Assembly (NCBI GenBank): GCA_903970575.1
Contig: CAJCJC010000407.1
Coordinates: 1 to 6,755 of the forward strand
Direction of reading: 5' to 3'
Length of the DNA stretch: 6,755 bases
DNA from: Alphaproteobacteria bacterium
Lineage (GTDB): Bacteria; Pseudomonadota; Alphaproteobacteria; BOG-932; Roseiterribacteraceae
Below the pieces are notes generated by a model, which was not told the DNA's origin, searched no databases, and saw only the letters and a program-made list of their open reading frames with translations. Of the stretch, positions 1 through 6,258 are shown piece by piece (positions within the stretch are counted from its first letter, which is position 1; the number at the start of each line of letters is the position of its first letter). Position numbers and translations under genes: made by a program.

Positions 1-795
1 ATCGGCGGGCGGGCGGCGATTTTCGTTGAACCAGGAGCCGAAAACCCAATCCCAGATCATGAGGCTTTCGCCGTAATTCCTGTTGCCCTCGCGCATATTT
101 TGGCTGTGATGCCAGCGATGCAGTTCCGGCGTGGTGAACACCAGCGACAGAACGCCGAAGCGCATCGCGACATTGCAGTGGGTGAGGATGCCGATATAGG
201 CGCCGATCGCGGAAAGCCACGTCATCACATCCATCGGCGCCCCCACCGCCACCAGCAGCGCGATGCCCGGCAGAACGCTCTTGATAGCGTCTACGAAGTG
301 AAAGCGGCCCGAGTTAAGGACGGTTAGCCGCTCCACGCTGTGATGGACCGCGTGAAAATACCATACCGCCTTGACTTGATGCGCGATGCGGTGGGCCCAG
401 TAAAGCGGGAATTCCAGCACGACCAGCCCCAGGACGATTTGCGCCGCGAGCGGCCAGTGCAGCGGCCAAATGCCGGCGCCCGGCCTTGCGATCGCGCTCA
501 TTCCAGCGGAAACGCCGACCATGCCGCTGAACGCGAGCATGCCCTGGACGGCGGCGGTGCTGACCACCGTATGCCCAATATCGGACGGGAGCTGTCCGTC
601 ACGCCCCTGCCAGGATTCCTCATGCGGCGTCCAGCGCTCCAACAACAGAAGCACGATCGCGAGCGCCGTATAGGTCAGATAAAACGCGATCATCTCCTGC
701 CCCAGCGCGAACCCTAGCGCGGTAGCCAGGATGCTGAGCAGAAGCAGCCCGGGCCATGCGATCCAGGCGACGGCGGTGCGCAGGGTTTTTATCAT
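1..795 (-). CDS. Sterol desaturase / fatty acid hydroxylase superfamily membrane protein (3' end cut by window edge)
   Basis: The 265 codons present have no stop before the left edge, so the C-terminus is missing. The protein carries the di-iron histidine signature of the superfamily: HRIAH at residues 135-139, HAVHH at 148-152 and HRWHH at 226-230, with another histidine at 206. The stretch after the last cluster (NYGESLMIWDWVFGSWF) is the typical superfamily C-terminal motif. Hydrophobic stretches near residues 8-28, 31-48, 65-88, 113-133 and 167-205 suggest several membrane helices that bring the histidines to the cytoplasmic face. Members use a di-iron centre and O2 to hydroxylate or desaturate lipids; the substrate here cannot be told. 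The ATG at 795 is the first in frame: TAA and TGA lie just upstream. No clear Shine-Dalgarno is seen. It lies 150 bases downstream of the nucleotidyltransferase gene on the same strand, with no evident functional link. Family assignment is firm; function is open. Confidence 0.9.
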   Translation of the reverse strand, partial: MIKTLRTAVAWIAWPGLLLLSILATALGFALGQEMIAFYLTYTALAIVLLLLERWTPHEESWQGRDGQLPSDIGHTVVSTAAVQGMLAFSGMVGVSAGMSAIARPGAGIWPLHWPLAAQIVLGLVVLEFPLYWAHRIAHQVKAVWYFHAVHHSVERLTVLNSGRFHFVDAIKSVLPGIALLVAVGAPMDVMTWLSAIGAYIGILTHCNVAMRFGVLSLVFTTPELHRWHHSQNMREGNRNYGESLMIWDWVFGSWFNENRRPPAD

Positions 796-945
796 AAATT
801 ATCATACAGCTTTGGTCGGCGGGCGGAAGAACGGACTTCGCAGTGGGGAACGCGATTATTCGCCGCCGCGTGTATTTTCATAGCCTTGGCAAGATGCCGA
901 TTGCGTTTCTTCGCGGTGGTGAAAAGGGCTCCAAGGCCAGGGACA

Positions 946-1773
946 TCAGGTGGGCGAAGCGTCTGGCGCGCCATAGCGTTCAAGCATGGCGGAACCGATT
1001 TCGGACGACGATGGCCAATGCGCCTGCCGCTTTCCGGCCATTTCGGCATAGCTTTCAAGGGCGGCGGGATTGGGCTGCACCGGCTGCCCGTCCTGTAAGA
1101 ACAGGAGCCCTTCCATGCCGGCCGGCATGGCGCGCGCGAAGGTTTCGGCTTCATCGAGCGCCGCGCGCAATTTCCGGGCGACCGCGCCGGCATCGATCGG
1201 CGCGGCCATCTCCAGGGCTTCGTATTCGTCGGCGCGATAGCGGGCGTTGCGGCGGATTTCGGAGATGAGGCTTTCGGGCGAGTAGCCGGTGTCTTTGCCG
1301 ACCGCCGCCCAGATGACCGCGCCAAGCGGTAAATGGCGTTCATGAATATAGAGAAGATCAAGCGCGTCACGGGGTGCGCGGCGCCCGGCCGCCGCGAGGG
1401 CCTTGTTGGTTGCGATATCAGCAGGGTGAAGCGTATAGCCGAACAGCGCGTCCGGCAGCGCTGGATAAAACCGGAAATCGCTGTCGCGCACCCATTCAAG
1501 TTTGGTGCTCTCACCCCGAAGCTGAACCGAAGCCGCGTAAATGCCCGGCTCTCGCCGAAGCCATTCGACGGTGAAGCCGGCATCGGCCAGGATCTCGGCG
1601 TCCTGGGTGGCGGCCAGGGCAACCCGCTCTTCCTGGTGATGAAAGATGTCGATATCGCCTGAAAAGCGTGGCCCGTCGCGATGCAACGGCGTCGAGCCGG
1701 CCACATAACTATCGGGGCCGCGGCAGGAGGCAAGGGCGCGGAAGATGGCGCTTTGGACTTTAGAGAGCGGCAC
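946..1773 (-). CDS. Nucleotidyltransferase-fold protein of the AbiEii/AbiGii toxin type
   Basis: This 275-residue protein has the polymerase-beta-like nucleotidyltransferase signature: G26-S27 followed by RFSGDIDIFH at 36-45, giving the metal-binding pair Asp40 and Asp42. A second block at 118-140 (K124 in NKALAA, then RRAPRDALDLL) matches the K...R...RD..DL pattern of the AbiEii/AbiGii toxin family. The C-terminal part after about residue 165 is rich in Ala, Glu and Arg and probably helical. Family members transfer nucleotides to an RNA or protein target and are often toxins of type IV-like toxin-antitoxin or phage-defence pairs; others are uncharacterised housekeeping-like proteins. The start is GTG at 1773, preceded by a purine-rich GAGCAGG about six bases upstream, and it overlaps the preceding small gene by 14 bases, suggesting translational coupling. 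A true toxin role is inference: no AbiEi-type winged-helix antitoxin is present. Confidence 0.8.
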   Translation of the reverse strand: MPLSKVQSAIFRALASCRGPDSYVAGSTPLHRDGPRFSGDIDIFHHQEERVALAATQDAEILADAGFTVEWLRREPGIYAASVQLRGESTKLEWVRDSDFRFYPALPDALFGYTLHPADIATNKALAAAGRRAPRDALDLLYIHERHLPLGAVIWAAVGKDTGYSPESLISEIRRNARYRADEYEALEMAAPIDAGAVARKLRAALDEAETFARAMPAGMEGLLFLQDGQPVQPNPAALESYAEMAGKRQAHWPSSSEIGSAMLERYGAPDASPT

Positions 1774-2011
1774 GGCACGCCTGCTCGATTTGGATGGCCA
1801 GGCCGCGCGCTTTGAGATTGCCCTCCGTCCTCAGGGAATCGGCGATCGACAAGGCTTGCGTGATTGTCGGTTGCTCAAGGTCGCGCCAGTTCCACAGCGC
1901 GCGTACGCCATAGTCGTCAAAGGCTTGACGATAAAGGCGCAGAACCTCATCCGACGCCGGCCGGCCAGCGCCAAGGTCTTTCAAATCGTCAAGGCTCCGC
2001 GTATCGTCCAT
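1760..2011 (-). CDS. Small hypothetical protein, overlapping partner of the nucleotidyltransferase
   Basis: An 83-residue protein I do not recognise as a named family. It is soluble-looking, with an acidic N-terminus (MDDTRSLDDLKDLG) and a likely helical remainder. The core VRALWNWRDLEQPT (51-64 or so) leads into an Ala/Arg-rich C-terminal helix ending IEQACRAAL. No signal peptide, membrane segment or helix-turn-helix motif is evident. It starts at ATG 2011 with only a weak purine stretch upstream. Its TAA at 1760-1762 lies inside the nucleotidyltransferase gene, a 14-base overlap, so the two are almost certainly co-transcribed and probably coupled. By position (small, first gene, overlapping a toxin-family nucleotidyltransferase) it could be an antitoxin or an accessory subunit. 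That is inference from layout only. Codon use looks like its neighbours. Confidence 0.65.
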   Translation of the reverse strand: MDDTRSLDDLKDLGAGRPASDEVLRLYRQAFDDYGVRALWNWRDLEQPTITQALSIADSLRTEGNLKARGLAIQIEQACRAAL

Positions 2012-2097
2012 GGTTCGTTCTTATCATGAGCTGGCGTATAGGGCAAGTTTCCAAGACTTTCCGCCGACCGGGCGTGGATCGCTTTGGTGGTCGTGGT

Positions 2098-2211
2098 CTA
2101 AAGCTGAGAAAGAGCGTTGTTAGCGCCGCCGGTCGCTATCAGGCATGCAGCCAGAACGCCGATCCACCAGGTTATCGCTCGCCATATGTAAACGGGACCA
2201 AGGGTGATCAT
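2098..2211 (-). CDS. Possible very small single-span membrane protein (doubtful)
   Basis: An open frame of 37 codons from ATG 2211 encodes MITLGPVYIWRAITWWIGV, then a hydrophobic stretch to about residue 29 and a short polar tail ending NNALSQL. It looks like one membrane helix or an uncleaved signal anchor. A GTG three codons upstream (2220) is an alternative start, and GTGAG just before the ATG is a weak ribosome-binding candidate. The same frame extends to a TTG at 2280, but that part lies in an intergenic repeat and reads like the usual spurious translation of such repeats. It sits between metXW and the small hypothetical gene on the same strand. It may be real or chance; no family is recognised. 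Confidence 0.25.
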   Translation of the reverse strand: MITLGPVYIWRAITWWIGVLAACLIATGGANNALSQL

Positions 2212-2255
2212 TTTACTCACTGCTTTATCGGACAAAGTTTCGCACGGCCAAAATT

Positions 2256-2286
2256 CTGGATTGCCGCGCTTCGCTCGCAAGGACGG
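2256..2286. repeat. Degenerate copy of a widespread intergenic palindromic-type repeat
   Basis: On the minus strand the core at 2280-2261 reads TTGCGAGCGAAGCGCGGCAA, flanked by CCGTCC and TCCAG. This closely resembles the common short intergenic element (ATTGCGAGGAGCGAAGCGACGAAGCAATCCAG-like) scattered in many GC-rich proteobacterial genomes. The TTGC and GCAA ends can pair, with a small inner GCG/CGC stem, so a modest hairpin is possible. It begins about 22 bases past the metXW stop codon, the usual place for such elements, and may affect the 3' end of the transcript. No second copy is seen in this window; the identification is from memory of the consensus. Confidence 0.6.
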
Positions 2287-2307
2287 CGGAAGCGGTCGGC
2301 ATCTGCG

Positions 2308-4137
2308 TCACCGCCGTCTCAGCAGAAAAACAGCCTGCTCGGCGAATAGATTCGCGGAGGGCTTTGGCCTGGCGCTGCGGACGATCCGGCCGGCGGGGCC
2401 GAGCACCACGGCTTCCTCGATTTCGATGTTCATGGCGCGGGCGAGGCCGATGAAATCGGTGATCGTACAGGGATGGATGTTGGGGGATTCCCACCAGCTA
2501 TAGGGGCGATCGGGATCGACCGGCGCGCGGCCGCCCAGCAGCAGGCCAAGCCGCGTGCGCCAATGGCCGTAATTCTCGAACGAAACGACGGCGTGGCTGC
2601 CGATCCTGACCAGATGCTCCAGAACGGTCCGGGGATCGCGCATCGCCTGTAGCGTTTTGGACAGGATCACGTAATCGAAGGCGCCGTCGGCGTAATTGGC
2701 GAGGTCGGTGTTCGCGTCGCCCTGAATCACCGCCAGCCCGTGCGCCAGCGACAGGTGAACGCCATCGGGGTCGAGCTCCAGGCCTCTGCCATCGACGCCT
2801 TTTTCATGCACGAGATATTCCAGCAACGCGCCGTCGCCGGACCCGACGTCCAGCGCGCGCGTCGACGGCTGAATCATGTCGGCGATGAGCTTAAGGTCCG
2901 TGCGGATTCCCCGGCGCGGCCGTTGCGCCTTCCGGTCGATCTGCGCCGCGCCGCTCGGCCGGGATTGGGGCAGGCCCCGCTGCTCGGCGCAGCCATCCAG
3001 AAATCCGCTGATGGTCCGGAACAGCTCCGGCTCCTCAAGCAGGAATGCGTCATGGCCCTTGTCGGTCTCGATCTCGACGAACGACACGGACGCCGATGCG
3101 TTGGTCAGCGCGCGGACGATGGCGCGCGCCTCCGGCGTTGGAAACAGCCAGTCGCTGGTGAACGACACCACTAGGAACTTGACCGGGGACGCGTCGAAGG
3201 CGTTGCTCAGCTGTCCGCCATGCTCAGCTGCCAGATCGAAATAATCCATGGCGCGGGTGATATAGAGATAGGAATTGGCGTCGAACCGGTCGACGAAGGT
3301 CGAGCCCTGATGGCGGAGATAGCTTTCGACCTGGAAATCGGCGTCGAAGCCATAGGTGATGGCCAGCCGGTCCTGCAGGTTGCGCCCGAATTTCCGGTGC
3401 AGAGCGGCTTCCGACAGATAGGTGATGTGCGCGGCCATCCGCGCGACGGCGAGGCCGCGCGAGGGGCTCCGCCCACTGCCGAGATAGCCGCCGGAATCCC
3501 ACTCCGGATCGGCCATTATCGCCTGCCGGCCAACCTCGTGAAAGGCGATGTTCTGCGAGGAATGGCGGGCCGCGGTCGCGATCGGAATCGCGGCGAACAC
3601 GCGCTCGGGATAGGACGACGCCCATTCCAGCGCCTGCATCCCGCCCATGGAGCCGCCAACCACCGCGAAAAGTTGCCCGATGCCCAGCGCGTCGAGCAGC
3701 AGCGCCTGCGCCCGCACCATGTCGCCGATGGTGATGACCGGAAAATCGAGGCCCCAGGCGCGGCCGGTCTCGGGGTTGATCTCGCGCGGCCCCGAACTAC
3801 CCATGCAGCCGCCGATGACATTGGGACAGATGACGAAATAGCGCTCGGTGTCGATTGGCTTGCCGGGGCCAATCAGGGTCGACCACCAGCCGGGGCGGCC
3901 CGTCAGCGGGTGGTCGTCCGCCGCGTACTGGTCTCCCGTCAGGGCGTGGCAAACCAGCACCGCGTTCGACTTCGCCGCATTCAGTGCGCCATAGGTCTGG
4001 TAGGCCAGGGTGAACGGCCCGAGCATCGCGCCGCTATCCAACCTCATCGGCGTATCCACGCCCAAAACTATGCTATTGTCAGGGTCGCGTTTTCGCTCGC
4101 CCGTATGAGAAAGCGCCGCGCTGGGAGCACGTTTCAT
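2308..4137 (-). CDS. metXW: Fused homoserine O-acyltransferase / methionine biosynthesis protein MetW
   Basis: One 609-codon frame joins two normally separate proteins. Residues about 20-384 are an alpha/beta-hydrolase homoserine O-acyltransferase (MetX), which activates homoserine for methionine synthesis. The oxyanion-side motif HALTGD starts at 64, nucleophile Ser163 lies in [12 protein letters not shown], and Asp329 (TSDW) and His362 (GHDAF) complete the triad. GGCMGSSGP at 109-117 and [21 protein letters not shown] are typical of alphaproteobacterial MetX. Residues about 408-609 are MetW, a class I methyltransferase-like protein that acts with MetX: the SAM-site motif is LDVGSGDG (429-436, Ser433 where Cys is usual), followed by [19 protein letters not shown] and the C-terminal [19 protein letters not shown] linker of about 25 residues rich in Arg, Pro and Gln joins them. 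There is no in-frame ATG, GTG or TTG at the junction. ATG 4137 follows directly on an in-frame TGA and lacks a clear Shine-Dalgarno. Acetyl- versus succinyl-CoA preference cannot be settled by eye; acetyl is more likely from the alphaproteobacterial resemblance. Confidence 0.93.
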   Translation of the reverse strand: MKRAPSAALSHTGERKRDPDNSIVLGVDTPMRLDSGAMLGPFTLAYQTYGALNAAKSNAVLVCHALTGDQYAADDHPLTGRPGWWSTLIGPGKPIDTERYFVICPNVIGGCMGSSGPREINPETGRAWGLDFPVITIGDMVRAQALLLDALGIGQLFAVVGGSMGGMQALEWASSYPERVFAAIPIATAARHSSQNIAFHEVGRQAIMADPEWDSGGYLGSGRSPSRGLAVARMAAHITYLSEAALHRKFGRNLQDRLAITYGFDADFQVESYLRHQGSTFVDRFDANSYLYITRAMDYFDLAAEHGGQLSNAFDASPVKFLVVSFTSDWLFPTPEARAIVRALTNASASVSFVEIETDKGHDAFLLEEPELFRTISGFLDGCAEQRGLPQSRPSGAAQIDRKAQRPRRGIRTDLKLIADMIQPSTRALDVGSGDGALLEYLVHEKGVDGRGLELDPDGVHLSLAHGLAVIQGDANTDLANYADGAFDYVILSKTLQAMRDPRTVLEHLVRIGSHAVVSFENYGHWRTRLGLLLGGRAPVDPDRPYSWWESPNIHPCTITDFIGLARAMNIEIEEAVVLGPAGRIVRSARPKPSANLFAEQAVFLLRRR

Positions 4138-4198
4138 TGATCAACCATGATGTCGGACGTGATCCTCGTTTTGGGCCTGACCATTGCTTTGCCTTTTG

Positions 4199-4213
4199 CG
4201 TCCCGTCGGGACG
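4199..4213. promoter_or_regulatory. Perfect 15-base palindrome in the divergent metXW / chorismate mutase intergenic region
   Basis: CGTCCCG, one central base, then CGGGACG form a perfect inverted repeat within the 90-base region (4138-4227) between two divergent genes. It lies 62 bases from the metXW start and 15 from the first possible chorismate mutase start. A weak promoter-like pair on the plus strand, TTGCGT (4196-4201) and TACAGA (4219-4224), has 17 bases between and would place the palindrome in its spacer. The palindrome could be an operator for a dimeric regulator or a small RNA hairpin. No regulator is recognised and the promoter match is poor. Confidence 0.35.
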
Positions 4214-4227
4214 ATCGTTACAGATAG

Positions 4228-5139
4228 ATGCTAATGCCGGATCGGCCCGTAAGCGTAGATAATATCATGTCCCCTGCGAACCAACCGCTCGATCGTCTGC
4301 GTCGTGAAATCGACTCTATCGATAACGCCCTTCACCAGCTTGTCGTCAAGCGCGGGGCGATCGTGGAGCAGGTCCGGGCGATCAAGATGGATTCCGGCAA
4401 TATCGATTCAGGCTCGGCCTTGCGTCCGGGGCGCGAGGCGACGATTTTGCGCCGCCTGGCCGCCGCGCATGAAGGCGACTTTCCCATTCCCGCGCTGATC
4501 GCGATGTGGCGCGAAATGTTCAGCGGCACGACGCATATGCAAAAGCCGCTGACCGCCGCGGTTCACGCCCCGCCAGGGTTCGAAGCCGCCGCGCGTCTGG
4601 CCCGGGACCATTATGGCGGCATGGCGAACCTGCTGGTGGTTCCCACAGCCTCTGCCTGTCTCCGCGCGATCCTGGATGGAGCCGCGGAGGTCGGCGTTCT
4701 GCCCATGCCTTTCGATGGCGATCACCGCGCCTGGTGGCCGATGCTGATGGGACAGGACGGCAAGATTCCGGAAATTGTCAGCCGCTTGCCCTTCGTCTCG
4801 AACGGGAGCGGGGATCAGGCGCTGGTCATCGCGCCCTGGGGCCGCGACATTTCCGAATTGGAGGCCAGCCTCTTGGCGATCCGGCTCTGCGAACGCACGA
4901 GTCGCGGCCGGATCCTTGGCGTGGTCGCGCAGGCGGGCTTTGACGGCGCGAGCCCGCTGGCGAGCTCCGGAACCGATCCGGATAACAGCGTTCATCTCCT
5001 GGAGCTCGATGGCGCGGTCGAGAAGGACGATTCGCGGTTGTCCGCGATAGGCGCTGAACTGGGCGGCGCGTTCGTTCAGGCCGATATCATCGGCGGCTAC
5101 GCGAGGCCGCTTCTACTTGCCGGCGCCGGCAATTCTTAA
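4228..5139 (+). CDS. Chorismate mutase (AroQ type) with degenerate prephenate-dehydratase-like C-terminal region
   Basis: Residues about 20-105 form an all-helical AroQ chorismate mutase domain converting chorismate to prephenate. Alignment by eye with the E. coli P-protein places active-site residues at Arg25 (LRREID), Arg42, Lys53 (AIK), Arg69 and Glu70 (RPGREA). The remaining two hundred or so residues recall prephenate dehydratase: AAVHAPPGFEAAARLARDHYG (about 110-130), then ILDGAAEVGVLPMPFDG, like the dehydratase block ending in VvPiENS. The catalytic Thr-Arg-Phe motif is absent, and the last part (about 225-298) only loosely recalls an ACT domain. A regulatory or structural role is therefore more likely than dehydratase activity. 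Starts are possible at ATG 4228, 4234 or 4267; the last begins just before the mutase domain and may be the true one, since none has a clear ribosome-binding site. It is the first gene of a tyrosine-pathway operon, with hisC 12 bases downstream. Confidence 0.87.
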   Translation: MLMPDRPVSVDNIMSPANQPLDRLRREIDSIDNALHQLVVKRGAIVEQVRAIKMDSGNIDSGSALRPGREATILRRLAAAHEGDFPIPALIAMWREMFSGTTHMQKPLTAAVHAPPGFEAAARLARDHYGGMANLLVVPTASACLRAILDGAAEVGVLPMPFDGDHRAWWPMLMGQDGKIPEIVSRLPFVSNGSGDQALVIAPWGRDISELEASLLAIRLCERTSRGRILGVVAQAGFDGASPLASSGTDPDNSVHLLELDGAVEKDDSRLSAIGAELGGAFVQADIIGGYARPLLLAGAGNS

Positions 5140-5144
5140 AAGTT

Positions 5145-5149
5145 CAGGA
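5145..5149 (+). promoter_or_regulatory. Ribosome-binding site of hisC
   Basis: CAGGA lies two bases before the first ATG (5152) and five before the second (5155). The spacing favours initiation at 5155, which would remove only one methionine from the protein. Confidence 0.5.
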
Positions 5150-5151
5150 CG

Positions 5152-6258
5152 ATGATGGCAGGTCCAACGCCCCAGCCGGGGATTCTCGACATCGCGGTCT
5201 ATGTCGGCGGCGAGTCCACGGTCGCCGGCATCGCCAATCCCGCGCGGCTCGCGTCCAACGAGAATCCGCTTGGGCCCAGTCCGCATGCGATGGAGGCCTA
5301 CGCCAGGGTCGCCGCCGAGCTGCATCGCTATCCCGATGGCGGCGCGACGGCGTTGCGCGCGGCGATCGGGACGCATTACGGGCTCGATCCCGCGCGGATC
5401 GTCTGCGGCGCGGGATCGGACGAGATTTTCTACCTACTCGGCGTCGGCTATGCCGGCGTTGGGGATGAGGTTCTGTATTCGGCGCATGGCTTCCTCGCCT
5501 ATCCCATCGTCGCGCGCAGCGTCGGCGCCGTTCCGATCCAGGTTCCGGAAACGGACCTTCGCACCGATGTCGACGCGATGCTGGCGGCGGTCACGGCGCG
5601 CACGCGGATCATCTTCCTGGCCAATCCCAACAATCCGACCGGCTCATATCTCAATAGCGATGAAATCGGGCGGCTGCTGGCGGGCGTTCCGGTCGATACC
5701 ATCGTCGTGCTCGACGCGGCTTATGCCGACTATGTCGATCGCGAGGATTACAGCGCGGGACATCGCTGGGTCGACGACTATCCGAATGTCGTCGTGACCC
5801 ATACGTTCTCCAAGATTTACGCGCTTGGCGCGGCGCGGGTGGGCTGGGCCTACTGCCCGCCCGCGATCGCCGATGTTCTGAACCGCATTCGGCAACCGTT
5901 CAACATGAATGCGCCGGGAATGGAGGCGGCCATCGCCGCCCTGGCGGATACGGAGCATTTCGCGCGCTCAAAGGCCCATAACGATAAATGGCGCCCCTGG
6001 CTCGCCGAAAAGCTCGAAGGCTTCGGCCTTAAAGTGCACCCGAGCGTGGCCAATTTTCTGCTGGTCTCGATGTCTCCGCATGACGCCGAAGAGGCGCGGC
6101 TGTTTATCAAGGCGCGCGGCGTGCTCGTGCGCCAGATGGGCAGTTACGGCTTGCCCGATTGCCTGCGGATCACCATCGGCACGGAGGATGAACTGGCCCA
6201 GCTCATCGCCGCGCTCGACGCCTTTCTCGGCCGGAACGAGCCCAGGGGGGGCGCATGA
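5152..6258 (+). CDS. hisC: Histidinol-phosphate / aromatic aminotransferase (HisC family)
   Basis: A fold-type I, PLP-dependent aminotransferase of 368 residues, the normal length for the family. Visible motifs in order are SNENPLGPSP (35-44), GAGSDE (86-91) at the PLP phosphate site, NPNNPTG (158-164) with the ring-contacting Asn, LDAAYADY (187-194) with the Asp and Tyr that hold PLP, TFSKIYALGAARVGW (218-232) with Schiff-base Lys221, and LRITIGT (338-344) with the substrate carboxylate-binding Arg339. The usual DEAY is DAAY here, a variant I have the impression is common in alphaproteobacterial HisC. HisC converts imidazole-acetol phosphate to histidinol phosphate; many homologues also transaminate prephenate, tyrosine or phenylalanine. 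Placement between chorismate mutase and prephenate dehydrogenase, away from other his genes, suggests an aromatic role as well. The reading frame ends in an ATGA overlap with the next gene, and a ribosome-binding site supports the start at 5152 or 5155. Confidence 0.93.
   Translation: MMAGPTPQPGILDIAVYVGGESTVAGIANPARLASNENPLGPSPHAMEAYARVAAELHRYPDGGATALRAAIGTHYGLDPARIVCGAGSDEIFYLLGVGYAGVGDEVLYSAHGFLAYPIVARSVGAVPIQVPETDLRTDVDAMLAAVTARTRIIFLANPNNPTGSYLNSDEIGRLLAGVPVDTIVVLDAAYADYVDREDYSAGHRWVDDYPNVVVTHTFSKIYALGAARVGWAYCPPAIADVLNRIRQPFNMNAPGMEAAIAALADTEHFARSKAHNDKWRPWLAEKLEGFGLKVHPSVANFLLVSMSPHDAEEARLFIKARGVLVRQMGSYGLPDCLRITIGTEDELAQLIAALDAFLGRNEPRGGA

Noticed and set aside
620..805. 61-codon minus-strand frame from ATG 805
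   Set aside because: It lies out of frame over the start of the desaturase gene, whose own frame has membrane segments and histidine clusters.
883..937. Inverted repeat GCCTTGG (883-889) and CCAAGGC (931-937) after the nucleotidyltransferase gene
   Set aside because: Only seven pairs with a 41-base loop and no T-run; too weak to call a terminator.
792..1778. 328-codon minus-strand frame starting at GTG 1778
   Set aside because: It overlaps the nucleotidyltransferase gene in another frame and is Pro/Arg/Ser-rich without motifs, while the 946-1773 frame has clear catalytic motifs.
2012..2097. Promoter upstream of the small hypothetical gene (TATACG and TTGGAA-like hexamers)
   Set aside because: The spacing between candidate hexamers is wrong and the matches are poor.
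3220..4140. 306-codon open frame on the plus strand opposite metXW
   Set aside because: It is antisense to the well-supported MetX region, is Arg/Gly-rich and has no family resemblance; long antisense frames are common in GC-rich coding DNA.
4138..4227. SAM-II or other SAM-responsive riboswitch upstream of metXW
   Set aside because: Such elements often precede metX or metA in alphaproteobacteria, but neither the conserved core nor the paired elements of SAM-II are visible in the 90 bases available.
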